Source: Verticillium longisporum
Taxonomy: Eukaryota > Ascomycota > Sordariomycetes > Glomerellales > Plectosphaerellaceae
Direction: 5' to 3'
Assembly (NCBI GenBank): GCA_019188255.1
Contig: JAETXT010000007.1
Coordinates: 4,216,001-4,280,000, forward strand
Length of the DNA stretch: 64,000 nt
The translations under genes were made by a program, and so were the position numbers. Shown here piece after piece: positions 11,413 to 23,174 of the stretch; the stretch's first letter is position 1; every line of letters begins with the position of its first letter. Below the pieces are notes generated by a model. The model was not told where the DNA came from. It did not search any database and saw only the letters and a program-made list of their open reading frames with translations.

Positions 11413-12717
11413 ATGTCGATGCCAGGCCCGCCGCCGCCAGGCCAAGGTATTCCCTTGCAGCCTGGCCAGATGCCTTCTCCCGAGCAGATTCAAGCCATGC
11501 GAAGGCAGCTGGAGGCCGACGCGCAAAAGGCCGGCATGACCGTCCCCGAATTCGTCGACAAGCTGAGGGAGCAGGCCCAGGCGCAGAGGATGGCCGCTGC
11601 ACAGAGGGCACAACAGCAGGGAGGCCAGCCCGGCCAACCTGGCCAGGCGCACCCCATCAGCATGGTCCGCCTGGTCCTCACCCCGGACCTCCTCCTGGAG
11701 CCCGTCCCGGTGCCGCTCAACCCATCACGCCCGGCCCACCAAACCCCGCGGCTCTGGCGCTCGCCACCTTCCTGCGCGGCCAGGAGCTGAAGCCGCGTAC
11801 CTGCATTCTCAACGGCGAGCGCAAGGACATGTTCAAGGGTTCGTCTTCTCCCACCCCTCCTCCTTCCCCGACCTGTGCTGACCCCATTCCAGTCAAGCGT
11901 GCGCTGAGGGCGCTGCAGTCGCCTGCGTATGAGAAGGCCCGCAAGAAGAACCCCCTTCTGCCCGAGATCACCGACCGTGCCTCCCTCGAGAACACCTTTA
12001 AACTCCTGCCCATGTCGATGCTTGCGCTTCGCGTCAGCAAGACGGACGCCCATGAGGGCCACGATCACAAGAAGCCCAAGCGCGTGAAGGGCCTCTGGAC
12101 CGTCAAGATTGAGCCTCAGCAAGAGGCCAAAGAAGAGATGTACTACGTCTGGTTCTACGAGGGCAGCCAGGTCATGCGCAAGGTCTATGCCGCCATTGCC
12201 CTGCTCGTCATCTTCCTGATCGTCTGCTACCCGCTGTGGCCCCTCAAGCTGCGCCAGGGCGTCTACTACCTCAGCTGGGGTTTCCTGTGCCTGCTCGGCC
12301 TCTTCTTCGTCATGGCCATTTTCCGTGTCATTCTCTTCTGCATCACATACTTTGTCGCGTCACCTGGTCTCTGGCTGTTCCCGAACCTGTGGGAGGATGT
12401 GTCCTTCATGGACAGCTTCAGGCCAGTGTGGGCTTGGCACGAGGTGAGTTTTGCCGTGCTCGACAATCGCTCCAGGATCATCTGCTAACAGGTATTCTCA
12501 ACAGACTGCCAAGAAGGGAAAGAAGAAGAAGTCCTCCAGCGCTGCTCACGGCGGCAGCGGCAACGCGGGTGGCGCCTTCGCCGCCGCGACTGGTCAGCCC
12601 GCGCCCGCATCAGCCGTTACGACCGCGACCGACACGCAATTGGCGGCACAGCAACCTCAGCAGCGCGCCGGTTACAGCGCACCACAGGTGGAGGAGCTGG
12701 AGGATGACGAGGAGTAA
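11413..12717 (+). CDS. SEC62: Sec62, ER post-translational translocation subunit; one frameshift
   Basis: Sec62 works with Sec61 and Sec63 to move finished polypeptides into the ER. Exons 11413-11838, 11893-12443 and 12505-12717; introns 54 bp (unusual GTTCGT donor) and 61 bp (GTGAGT, CTAAC branch). About 396 aa after one base is restored. The N-terminus is Pro/Gln-rich. The conserved core starts at ALATFLRGQELKPRTCILNGERKDMFK and continues VKRALRALQSPAYEKA. It has two membrane segments (VYAAIALLVIFLIVCYPLWPLK and YYLSWGFLCLLGLFFVMAIF region), the family layout. The tail has a KKGKKKK cluster and an acidic EELEDDEE end. The frame changes at the C run 11652-11655 in the Pro-rich part: the first frame fails after GQAHP, the other continues HQHGPPGPHPG, so one C appears to be missing. 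The 54-bp intron is a multiple of three and open. Confidence 0.94.
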
Positions 12718-13699
12718 AGGGGAGCGGGCTATGTACAGTAGAGCAAAAGCATGGCGACGGACGGGAGGCGAGGGAATCTGTGTTCCACGGAGCATTTCTT
12801 TCTCTCGACATCTGCGAGGAGGGAGTTTGGCGTTTGTCCAACATGGTTTGTCGGGCTTACGATACTCTGGCACACCAGGTCATCGGAAAAGGATACGTGT
12901 GCCAGTTTACAGATCGCGTTATATACATGATCAGTGACCAGTTTGCTGCCATGGCATGTCTAATATCTGAAATGCACGTGACCAGGCATGTCGCTCTTCC
13001 CAGGCTTCTGGGAGACCAAGAGCACGTAGCAACATGATGCTGTTTCGGCGACGTTCGGACTACCTACATATGCAGGGCATGGTGCTTGCCTTTCGTTCAT
13101 ATGGGCGGTATAGTAGGGAATGTGGTATAGGAGTCGGGCCACGGCCGTGCACAGCTCGGTTGTGGGTCCAAGCTTCCTCATACCACGCGGTTCATGGCTC
13201 CTACCTGCTCACCACTGGGATCGCGTGTTGGGACTGCACCTCAGGAATCATCATATCTCTAAAATCTCAACGAAGAACCTGTCCATCATCTAGAGCCGTG
13301 TACGACGCCGTTTCATCTCATAATTCCAAAGACAATCGAGGTCAGGTTGTCACTGACAACTTCTCGAATACTCCTGTCGCGAGAACGCAGCTCAGAAGAC
13401 CTTTCGTCGCACCCATCCGCGAATAAGCTTGGCTACGAGCACTGCCAGAGGATCCTCATGAGGTGAGTCCTTCATTCACCAAACCCCAGTGCCCATCCAT
13501 CTGGTTATCGATCCTTACTTCCTTTGAACGATTGAGACACAAATGATCATTGGAATGGACCACGCTTCTTGTCGTGGCCGACGTACGGCCAACTCATCCG
13601 AAGCATGGCCGATACCAGCACTTCTTTTCAATCCCCTGTGTGACCCTTAGACCAGCCTGGCCCCATCCTCTTCGTGTGACATTCGCTGACAACCAGAAG
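12718..13699. other. Intergenic region
   Basis: 3' UTR of SEC62 and 5' region of the BTB-bromodomain gene. A possible upstream exon of the latter begins at ATG 13608 (MADTSTSFQSP), joined through a GTGTGA...CCAG intron to just before 13700; this is an alternative gene model only. No other coding signal. Confidence 0.45.
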
Positions 13700-15134
13700 A
13701 TGGACTCAGTGGAGAGCACAATACCGGAGCAAGCTCCAGAGCGCACCGTCAACGGCGGTGGCGCTGACCTCCCGGTTGCGCCGGAGAAGGTGAATGGACA
13801 CAGTGAGCCGGTTGTCAAGCCTCCATTTTCATGGCTGTGAGTGTGCCCACGTTAGTCAGCGCAGCCGTATACTGACATCTAAGAAGCCAACCTCATGTTC
13901 AATTCGTCGTCATTCTGGTCGGATTCGACGAGGTCCCCTTTGCCCTTCACCTGGATTTCATATGTGCTAGGTCAAAGTACTTTGAACAAAAGCTCGTTTC
14001 AACGCAGGACGAGAAGCCGTTCGAACCCATCGTACGACTGCCCAACACGACGCCAGAGGTCTTCGGCTTCGCCCAAAACTTTCTCTACACCGGCCATGTC
14101 GTCTCGACGTCAGGCGAGACGCCCTCATACGAGGTACTCATAGGCGTCTGGAAGCTTGGCCACATGTTGGATATCGACGGCCTCTGCGACAAGGCCTTGG
14201 CCGCCATGTTGGATTGCAGGCGCATCACGAAGCACATTCCCGCCACGCCGCTGCTCATCCAGGTCTGGGAGGATACCCCAGAGGGTTCGTCGATCCGCAA
14301 GCTGCTGCTGTCGTGGGCGGCCGAGTACATGAGGGCATCCGAAACACGGGCCGAATTTGCCAAGTCCCTGCCCCAAGAGGTCCTCAGCGAGCTTGTCATC
14401 ATCATGAGCTCGCTCGAGTCTGCACCTCCTCCAGCTCCGGAATCCTCGCCGGATACAGCGCAGCCGGCGTCGGCACCGGGCACCGCGCCCCGGAAGAGTG
14501 TACATTACCTCGAGGACGACAGCGACGATGAGCGTGCACGCGGGGCGAAGAAGTCTCGTCGTGTGTCTGCCGTGGCACCAGCCGTGGCCAACACGCCTCC
14601 CGCTTCGATGGAGCGTAAGCCCCCCGCAGTTCGCAAGATTGTCAAGGCTGCTCTGCCAAAGCGACGGTCCAGCGCCGCTGTGGCGATAGCAGACGGCGAT
14701 ATCAGTACGGAGAGAAAGGTCGAGTTTTGTGCAGATCTTCTGGAAAGGATGCTTTCCGGGCCAGGTACATACTGTCACATTAGCGCGGCTAGGAGAAGCT
14801 CGTCACTAACCATATGCCAGGCTTTTGGACCCGGCTTGTCGGCCCTTTCAAGGATCCTGTCGACCCTGAGAAGGACCACGTGCCGGACTACTTTGAGAAG
14901 GTCAAGAAGCCCATGGACCTCGCAACGGTCAAGCTCAAGATGGACCGACAAGAATACACCAACGAGAACGAGTTTGCGGCTGACGTGCGGCTAATCTTTG
15001 AGAACTGCTACACGTACTGGAACAGAACCGACCCCATGTGGGCAGCTTGCGAGAAGTTCCAGAAGACGTTTGAGGATAAGTATAGCCAGATGACCAAGAC
15101 TATCACCAAGCTCATGCGGGAGCCTGCCGACTGA
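13700..15134 (+). CDS. BTB/POZ domain plus bromodomain protein
   Basis: Probably a chromatin-associated adaptor: BTB/POZ domains make protein contacts and bromodomains read acetyl-lysine. Exons 13700-13836, 13884 (or 13887)-14764 and 14821-15134; introns of about 47-50 and 56 bp. About 443 aa. A BTB-like fold occupies roughly residues 50-130 (FVVILVGFDEVPFALHLDF, then KYFEQKL and NFLYTGHV, the usual sheet/helix landmarks). A helical back-like part and an acidic Ser/Pro-rich linker with KKSRR (possible nuclear signal) follow. The bromodomain fills the C-terminus: FWTRLVGPFKDPVDP, then VPDYFEKVKKPMDLATVKLKM, with the Asn of ENCYTYW as the acetyl-lysine contact. Intron 2 falls inside the first bromodomain helix region. 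The alternative acceptors differ by one codon. Confidence 0.88.
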
Positions 15135-17322
15135 AGAACGAACTGTTGGCACACTGATCGCGCAACGTCGCGGATGCGAGGGCTTGTCTTGTTTGGTGCC
15201 TGAGAGGCGAAGGATTCCAATGTCTTTTCACTTTCTTCCTTTTTCTTTCCTCAACTTTGGCTTCAAAGTGTACCATCAACTAACTGACTGTATTCCTACC
15301 AAGTATACCCAGATCGACAAGACGTCGAATGTACTTGTAGAGCCTGGTTGCGGTTTGGCAGTCTGCGAAATTAATATTTCTTGCTGATTTCCGAATCGAA
15401 CCAGACGATTCTTGCCACCTGGACCGACTGACGGAACCGTGAAGCGAGTGGCCTCAGGGCCAGAGGTCCTGAGGTCCTGAGGCAGTTCTGCGCTCGGGAT
15501 GCATGGTGACAACGGCCCGTTTCAAGCCTCTTGCGCAAGCAAGCTAAGGTGTTTCTCCAGGGCGTTCAGGGCGACCGTGGTGTCTCAGCGATCGCTCTCA
15601 ACACCCAGTCGCAGTGATCACGACAAAGGGTCACAGCATATTCGTCGGAGGGAGGCAGCGGAGGGCTCTCCACTTGCGTTACATTTGCTCGGCACACGGC
15701 CGGCGGTTGGCTGCCGTACAGTACGGGACAAACGGACGCAGGGCTCGGCGGTGATGAGACTGAGACCAGATGTCTGCCGTCCTACAAGTACGAACTGGGT
15801 GGAGCAGCCTCCAATCATTGTCACCAGGTTCAGCGGTTGTTGACTCGTGGTAAGAATGACGAGATGAACGAGTTGATGGCCGTATAGGCTTGCAAGAATT
15901 TTCTGCTTCCTTTCGTAGAGGCATAAAAACGCGATCGCGAGATCAAATGGCTCGCGGCTTCACTTCGCGTCGTGGGGATCGTGGGGCCAGTAATCGAGGG
16001 AGCGTGAGGGTACTCAGGCCTTCGAGACCTGAAACGCGGCAGCGCGACGGCGCTGGTCCTTGTGCTTTGACTTCTCATTGGTCAAGAGGAGGAGGAGGAA
16101 CGATTGGCCTTGTACGCTGCAGACGCTGCAAGGTACCCGCTAGTCCGTGCTTCATGCGGCAGATAGCAGCAGCCAGTCAGAGCGCGTGACCCTAGTCGTG
16201 CTTGCAGGACTTCATCTCCTGAGATTGGTCCTGGCGAGGCTGCTCATTTCCCCTTATCCCGGACGTGATGGGGACGTGGCGACTGAGAGGCCTGGATTCG
16301 TTTCTTTTGGTTTGCCCCCCCGGCCTTCCCCTCGAACTGGTTGTCAAGTCAATGAAGTCCGTGGCCAGTAGATGACGATGACGATACATGTGCTGGCCAG
16401 CGCTTGGGAGGGGCGGATCTGCAGGTTGCATTGGGTGTGATGGGGTGAGTGACGCTGCTGCTGCTGATGTTATGTTTGGATGACAATCGTGGCACAGCTT
16501 GACATGGTGATGGATGAAGGAAAGGAGAGGCAAGTCTGACTGCCAACTCAGCAATCACGTTGTCGAACAGTCCTTGCCCAACGCACTGGCAAGGTGAGTC
16601 GTCTGACCCAGAAGGAGGAGGCCAGGAGGGCCCCTTCCCCTGGCCAGTGTTTCGGTATAATCCACGGTTGCCGTGACCCTCATTGCGCTTGTTGGTCGCT
16701 ACTACCTCTCGCTGATGAGTCCTGCCCAAGGGAGAAGGCCAGGCCGGCCGAGCTCGCCTGCGATTGTCTCGCCCATCAGACTATCAGACGGGACAACGCG
16801 GCAACACAGCAATCTGGAAGTTGCTGCCGCGATTCTGACCACTCTCAGGGCGAGCGACAAGGAAAGGACAGGTAAAGACAAGGAAGGTGCCAAGTCTCGC
16901 CAGAACCCATGTCAAATTACAGAGGCAATCTTTTCCAGCACATGGGCAGCACGGGCAACATGGGCAGCGTGGGTATGCGCGAAGCGCACTGCCCCTTCCC
17001 TGCGCCCGTGCTCACCCGCTTTCCCTCTTCACTGCCCAAAACCCCAGCACTGGGCCCGAACCCCCTCGTCTGCTCTCCGTTTCCACCTCCTGTCACCCCC
17101 ATCGTCGTCAAACCTCAGGTCCCCAGGCTTTTCCAGCCCAGTCATTCTTTTTCCCGCGACAGCAAACAGAGCTCCTTTTTGGCTCATTCCTCTCATTAAA
17201 CAACGCCAGAAACGACACGCTCTTTGAGAATCTCTACGCCGTCAGTCTTTCGCTTTCGCCCTCACCTACGACCTCATCGAGATACATCGCCCAAAATACG
17301 CTCGTCACCCTACGCCAACACA
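15135..17322. other. Intergenic region / long leader of next gene
   Basis: About 2.2 kb. The last 400 bp are C/T-rich and AUG-poor, as expected for the 5' leader and promoter of the gene at 17323. Overlapping frames around 16.6-17.4 kb are low-complexity and show no domain. No RNA gene seen. Confidence 0.5.
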
Positions 17323-18209
17323 ATGCAGTACTCTCTCGCATCTCTGGCCGTCCTGGCCCTCGCCACCTCTGCTGCCGCCCAGGAGTTCATCACCTTCACC
17401 CGCGCCAGCCAGTCCACTCGCGACTTTGGTCTTCTGCGCCGCCAATCTGATGGGTACCAGCCCGAGGACGAGTGCTGCGCCGGCGAAGGCAGCACTTGCG
17501 CCGAGGCTTGCGGCACCGGCTACCTTCAGTGCAGCTCCTCCGACTCTTCCGTCCACTGCTACAACCCCGCGGCCAACGAGTCTTGCTGCTCCACCGGCAC
17601 TGGCAGTAAGTTCTTGTCGATGTGCTCCATCGCGCGTGCTGTTTACTGACACCATCTCAAGGCTCCTGCTTGAGCAATTTCTACTGCACCCACGACACCC
17701 AGGTCGAGACCTGGTGCTGCCCCAACGGTCTCAGCCTCAAGGAGTGCGCCGTCAAGTTTGGTGTCACCGGCGCCCTGACCTCCGACCTGCCCAAGGCCAC
17801 CTCTACCTCCTCTGCCTACAAGCTTCCTTCCACGACCACCACCACCACCACCACCAGCAGCGGCACCACCAGCACCACCAGCAGCAGCACCACCTCTTCC
17901 GTCGTCGTCGAGACCACTTCCGCCCCCGTCATCGAGTCGAGCACTGTCGCTTCCATCAACAGCACGAGCTATGCGCCTGTCACCTCGAGTGTGGTGCCCA
18001 CTAGCAGCAGCTCCTTGATCGCGGCTGCCAACACCACCTCGACTCGCCGCTCGTCCACCTTCCACTCTGCCGCGCCCACTGTCCTCAAGACGTCCGCTGC
18101 GGCTGTCCCCTCGCCCAGCCAAGTCAACCAGGACTCTGCAGCGTTGGCCAACGGCCCCGCCAGCCTGGCCCTTGTTGCCAGCATGGCCTTCCTCTTCGCC
18201 CTCTTCTGA
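17323..18209 (+). CDS. Secreted Cys-rich, GPI-anchored cell-wall/surface protein
   Basis: A surface protein of unknown function. Exons 17323-17605 and 17662-18209; 56-bp intron with GTAAGT donor and CTGAC branch. 276 aa. Residues 1-19 form a signal peptide (MQYSLASLAVLALATSAAA). The mature N-terminal half holds a compact Cys-rich domain (DECCAGEGSTCAEAC ... SCCSTGTGSSC ... TWCCPNG) with about 16 Cys and Cys pairs, the pattern of small disulfide-bonded fungal extracellular domains; spacing does not clearly match CFEM. From about residue 150 the chain is Ser/Thr-rich with an eight-Thr run, likely O-mannosylated. The C-terminus ends in a hydrophobic tail (SLALVASMAFLFALF) after small residues (ANGPA), fitting a GPI attachment signal. 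Start is the only ATG giving a signal peptide. Confidence 0.87.
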
Positions 18210-20277
18210 TCATTGTCCGCTCATATCACTTGGGATCGTTGGGTGACCAACGTGTCACGACTGATGAGTCTGACGATAAGGAAAGGCGCTGGCGTGATGG
18301 GGACACAACACATCAAAAATCCGTGCAATGTTGCAATGTTGTTTGTTCGGCCTTTTGTTTGAACCACCTATGATTTCCTCCAACATGTGGAGCGACAACT
18401 TTTACGACATCCTGTTTCTGCGATAGCACTGGTACTGCAGCTTGTACAGCAGGGCATAGGAAGAGGGGATTTGGAGAAGAGGTGGTTGGATTGGAGCTTT
18501 TTTTTGCTTTTCGTGCGCATATACCTTGGGACGCGATGTTGTACCTACGATTACGATTCCCCCCGGTGAGGCTGTTTCTCGCCCGTACCTATTACCCCAT
18601 AATACTTCTCGCCCTGGTAAAGAATAACATCACGGCATTGCACACATTCAAGTGTCGTTCCCTTATGCTTCTAGTCGTGTCTTGGTGGGACCCTACAATC
18701 CGGATCAGCAGAAACTGTCAGATGAAGCTCCACATTCCAGAGGGTGTGCGTGTTGGCATTCACCCCTCTGAGGCGTGAACTCTACACGCCAGTTTCTATC
18801 CCAACTTCATTCCGGCCACTTGGGGGTACCTGTTTACAAATGATCAGCCACGACAGCTCTAGCCGGCGCTTCACCCCGCGGAAGGCGTCAGACTGTATGT
18901 ACGTCACGGAACCCAACGAGGCATGCGCTTTGTCCAACTGGAGTCTCTCCGTGACATTCCCACACCTGACGTGACCTTGAGATTGACGTTAGTTCTACTC
19001 CACGTTCCACTCTCATTTCAACACTGCCGCTCCTGCCAACCGTAGGCTTCACTGTCACGTGGATCGTGATCGATTCTTTATCGCTCGCAACGCTTCCATC
19101 GCGTACGATACGTTTCTTGATCGTATCGTGCCTCCTCTTCTATCGAGTGGCTCTGGAAACGAAGGCCAGATTGGCTCAAGACCCTGGGGGACGCACGGCT
19201 CCTTCGCCCGTGGGTGAAATGATGCCTAGTCGTGGCCGGCCTGCCCAGCAGACAGTGAGCGGATGGATCTAGGCCGGTCTTTAAACAACATGACGAGGAG
19301 CTGACTAGACCTCGACGCTGTGTTTCCGTGCGCTAGAGAGCACAAGTGTCGGCAAGCAGTCTCGTTGGTGAGCCTGGTGGTGCGGCGCGCTGGCTCGCTG
19401 CCTTGCCTTCAACCTTCTTTTTAGGGTTCAGCGCCATGGGATGAGCCGGTTCCCACGGTACTCGCAGTAGCGCAGGCGTTTTGCCGCGTTATCACCGCCG
19501 AGGCGTGGCTACTATCAGGTGTTTGTACGTTGGCATTGTCCGTTGTTGAAATGGCGAAGATGAGATGTTTTAAATGCGAGACATGACACGAAAGTGATGG
19601 ATGTACTCGCATCACTCGTGAGAGCATGTGCAAGGAATGAATTATGGGTGCTGCCCATTTGGTGAAGCTCATGGGATGACTGCCGAGATTCCGGCCATGG
19701 TATGCTACGTAGTCCTAGAGAAGGTGCAAATGCAATTAATGAAGTCTGCACGTCGACAAGATTTGTCGCCACGGGTTCTGTGTTGGTTATTTGAATGAAA
19801 CTTGAGATAGAGAGGCTTGAGCTTGACAGGCGAACGGCGTTTGGCTTAGCCTGTACTTCCACCCTAATTCGGCTTCGGCGTAGGGTCATCTACGTTTGAA
19901 AAGGCTTTCGGTAACAAGGTGGAAGACGGCGAAGAAAGTATACGCCAGTGGCAATGGTGCGCTATTGCATTACATAAATGCCTTCGCGCTGATGAATTGG
20001 TGATCAGAGCAGTGGCTGACGCCTGGCGTTGTGACCCCTCGATGTCTGGTTGCAAACTGTCGAAGTCTAATGACAAAAGAAAAAGCTAGAGATGCCGAAG
20101 ACTTAGCAATATATAAAAGACGAAGGCTCAGCATCTTTGCGTCGACTGTCTCTTTATCCTTGGGAACAGACACTGAACATCGCAGGGTTGAGTGGTTCAC
20201 TCACACGTGTCTGCCAACCCGCCAGGAAAAAGGCATCTACCCAACCACATGCCTGGGTGTGAGCAACGACATCCAGA
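18210..20277. other. Intergenic region
   Basis: 3' region of the wall-protein gene and promoter of the hexose transporter. Frames here are short and feature-free. A TATA-like box is listed separately. Confidence 0.5.
20112..20119 (+). promoter_or_regulatory. TATA box of the hexose transporter
   Basis: TATAAAAG about 160 bp upstream of ATG 20278, a good match to the consensus and at a plausible distance given a leader of roughly 100 bp. Confidence 0.5.
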
Positions 20278-22033
20278 ATGAACGACTCTGAGGATGCAGT
20301 TCACCATCGTGAAGTCGACCTCAGTCGCATAGAAGCACCATCGACGCACAAGACCTACGTCATCTGCGCCTTTGCTGCCTTTGGTGGCATTTGTTTCGGG
20401 TACCAAACGGCTGTTATGTCCGGGCTCCTCGGCACCCCTTACTTCATCGAGTTGTACACCAATGTCGATTTCGATTACACGACCTACGCGCCCGTTGACA
20501 AGAAGACGACCGAGTTCGGCCTTACCGCCAGCCACAAGGCGCTCATGACCAGCATTCTGGCTTGTGGTGTTCTGGTAGGAGCTCTCGTGGCTGGTGACAT
20601 GGCAGATACGTTCGGACGGCGAAAGAATGTCATCCTCGGGAGCCTGGTTCTCTGTGTTGGAAATGCTCTGCAGATGTGCGCCGAACACCATGTTGTACTG
20701 TTCGTGCTGGGGAGGCTGATCGCCGGCCTTGGCCTTGGCTTCATCTCGGCCGTCATTGTCATGTACATTTCGGAGATTGCCCCTAAGCGGTGTCGAGGGG
20801 CATTCATAGCCGCGTATCAGTTTTGTATCAGCTTGGGGGTTCTGCTGGCCAACTCGGCCGTGTACTCGGCCGAGGGTCGAGACGACAGCGGCGCGTATAG
20901 GATCCCGATAGGCGTCCAATTCCTGTGGGCTATGATCCTCGGGGTTGGCCTCGCTGTGTTGCGTAAAGTTCCTCCCCTTCCCTCTTTCTTGCACGGAAGG
21001 AGAACCATTAACGTTGGCAGCCGAATCGCCTCGGTACTTGATCAAGAAAGGTCGGATTTCGGAAGCCAAGAGGGCCTTGGCTCGCGTCCGGGGACAACCT
21101 CTCGACTCTGAATGTGTGCAGGATGAGATCGCCGAGCTAGTTGCCAGCCGCGAGTACGAGCTGTACCTCATCCCTCGCACCAGCTACATTGGCTCCTGGC
21201 TCCTGTGCTTCAAGGGTCCTATACGAAACGGCAGCAGTCCTATTCGGCGCACGATACTCGGTATGTCCATCCAAATGATGCAGCAGCTGACGGGGATCAA
21301 CTTTATATTCTACTTTGGCGTAACGTTCTTTCAGCAACTGGGCTCCGTTGACAATCCGTTCCTCATCGCGCTCATCTTCACGCTGGTCAACGTCTGTTCC
21401 ACGCCCATCTCCTTCTTCACCATAGACAGGTTCGGTCGGCGGCCTCTGCTCATCTACGGCGCCATTGGCATGATCGTCATCCAATTCATGATCGCATGCA
21501 TCGGCATCACGGAGGGACGGCGCGACCAAAACAACCTCTTCGCCGTCAGGGCCATGATCGCCCTCATCTGCATGAACATATTCTGCTTCGCCATCACGTG
21601 GGGGCCAACGGCCTGGGTGGTGGTCGGCGAGTCGTTCTCCCTGCCCATGCGCTCGCGCGGCATCGGCATCTCGACGGCGTCAAACTGGTTCTGGAACTGC
21701 GTCATCGCCACGTGCACCACCTTTCACGCCGGCGGGGACAGGGGCGAGGCGAACCTGGGGCCCAAGATCTTCTTCATTCTCGGCTCAACCTGCTGCCTCT
21801 CTCTCGCGTTTGCGTACTTTTTGGTGCCCGAGATGAAGGACTTGTCGCTGGAGCAGATTGAGATGATGATGGATGAGTCGTCGCCTAGGTGCTCGCCCGC
21901 GTACAGAGTGCTGAAGGGGTTTACCCAGATGCGTGGCGACAGGGTGCTGCGCCAGATGCGGTCTGTTTCTGCTGATTGCGAGAGCAGCAAGTTGACGCCG
22001 CGATCTCATGTGGTCGAAGAGGGTGGGCGGTAA
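20278..22033 (+). CDS. MFS sugar (hexose) transporter
   Basis: A 12-TM sugar porter of the plasma membrane, probably importing glucose or another hexose by proton symport. Exons 20278-20962 and 21021-22033, with a 58-bp intron (GTAAAG donor); 565 aa. Family signatures in order: GYQTAVMSGLLG in TM1, DTFGRRKNV in loop 2-3, GRLIAGLGLGFISA, YISEIAPKRCRG, the junction-spanning PESPRYLIKKGR, QQLTGINFIFYFG in TM7, DRFGRRPLL in loop 8-9, and VPEMKDLSLEQ after TM12 in place of the usual VPETKG. The reading frame is intact, unlike several neighbours. It may be under carbon control by the Cre1 protein encoded at 51754, but I saw no decisive clustered sites. Confidence 0.94.
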
Positions 22034-22604
22034 TGGTTTGTCTGTTAGGTTTCGGTTTTTTTGGCGTGCGGCTGATAGGAGTCTGATGAGTCCTTGTATC
22101 ATGTATTATGTAGATTCCTGTATACATTTCAAGGTTGACTGGTCTCCCCTATCTTTGGTCTTTTGACACACGGGACGGATGCACCTTGACATGCACTCAA
22201 CGTTTTCGTGAGATGAATTTGTTGTAACCTCAAAGTAAAGTACTGGAAAAGCGCCCATTTGGCAGATCAAATCTTGTGATTAAGCCAATAAGTCTTGGGA
22301 TGTTGTCTCGTCGATTCACGTAGCTGAGTACCACTTGTGAGAACATTGAGCATCAGAGTGAAGAGTGCCCAGGGCGGCGCCTCTACGCTTCCAAGAAAAG
22401 GAATAAAGACGTGGCCAGTGCGACAGCCGACCAAAGCTCTGACCATGGATACGACATTCCTTTCAAACGTGTGCTGTCAGTCTGTTGTAGCATTCAATGT
22501 GCCATTTCTTCGATGTAAACCTCCCATCAAAGTCTGCCATGATCGTGGCTCTCGTAGCATCTGTCGACATGATGCACACCACGGGAGCCATTGATCATCC
22601 AATT
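22034..22604. other. Intergenic region
   Basis: Between the transporter stop and the first tRNA unit. Nothing recognised apart from probable 3' UTR. Confidence 0.5.
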
Positions 22605-22690
22605 GGGGCGCTGGCGCAACGGTAGCGCGTCAGATTCCAGTTCTTTCTGGAGATTCCTGAAGGTTATCCGTTCGAATCGGGTGTGCCTCA
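22605..22690 (+). tRNA. tRNA-Trp(CCA), with intron
   Basis: Acceptor strands GGGGCGC and GTGCCTC pair over 7 bp with A as discriminator. The D arm has an A-box-like TGGCGCAACGG and the T arm reads ATCCG-TTCGAAT-CGGGT. The anticodon loop begins TTCCAG, giving CCA, followed by an intron of about 14 nt just 3' of the anticodon (canonical 37/38 position). The intron contains CTGGAG, which can pair with the anticodon region as eukaryotic tRNA introns do. One A-C mismatch closes the anticodon stem, so tRNA identity is strong but not computed. Confidence 0.82.
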
Positions 22691-22986
22691 ATGCGATATC
22701 TTTTTTGCTCTTTCCCCTTTTGGCATGCTAATAAGCACTCGAAGGAAAAAAAACTTCCCACCGAAAGGTTCTGCAGCAAGTAGTAGGCTTACTACGTGAC
22801 AGCGAGGCATGGGTTGACGCTGATCTACTTGTAAAATGAGGGGCTCTCTCATTTGGTGGGATATGCTTTTTTGTCCACCAGCCTTTTCTGCAGTATGTTC
22901 TTTCGACCCTGGATTTTATGTTCCCACTTCATTCACCCCGCTTCGACGGATATGAGGGGCCGGGTTTTGCCCTTTTCACCATCAAT

Positions 22987-23071
22987 GGGGCGCTGGCGCA
23001 ACGGTAGCGCGTCAGATTCCAGTTCTTCTGGAGATTCCTGAAGGTTATCCGTTCGAATCGGGTGTGCCTCA
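22987..23071 (+). tRNA. tRNA-Trp(CCA), second copy
   Basis: Identical to the copy at 22605 except for one T fewer in the intron (85 instead of 86 nt). Same acceptor, D, anticodon and T arms. Same strand, about 300 bp downstream, so a tandem duplication of the gene alone; flanks are not obviously alike. Confidence 0.82.
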
Positions 23072-23174
23072 TTGCTTTTGCTGTTCCGTTCAGGATGTTC
23101 TGTATCCTTTTGCCCCTTCACGATGGTTGGAATTCGCTCATCATCCTGGCAGTGCGCCCTGGGCGTACAGAGTT

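Noticed and set aside
16673..17450. Overlapping Pro/Ser-rich plus-strand frames upstream of the wall-protein gene
   Set aside because: Pyrimidine-rich leader sequence; the signal-peptide ORF at 17323 is in another frame and clearly the gene.
20197..21180. Long minus-strand frame (327 codons) opposite the hexose transporter
   Set aside because: Antisense shadow of an intact, domain-rich gene in G+C-rich DNA; no domain or codon signal of its own.
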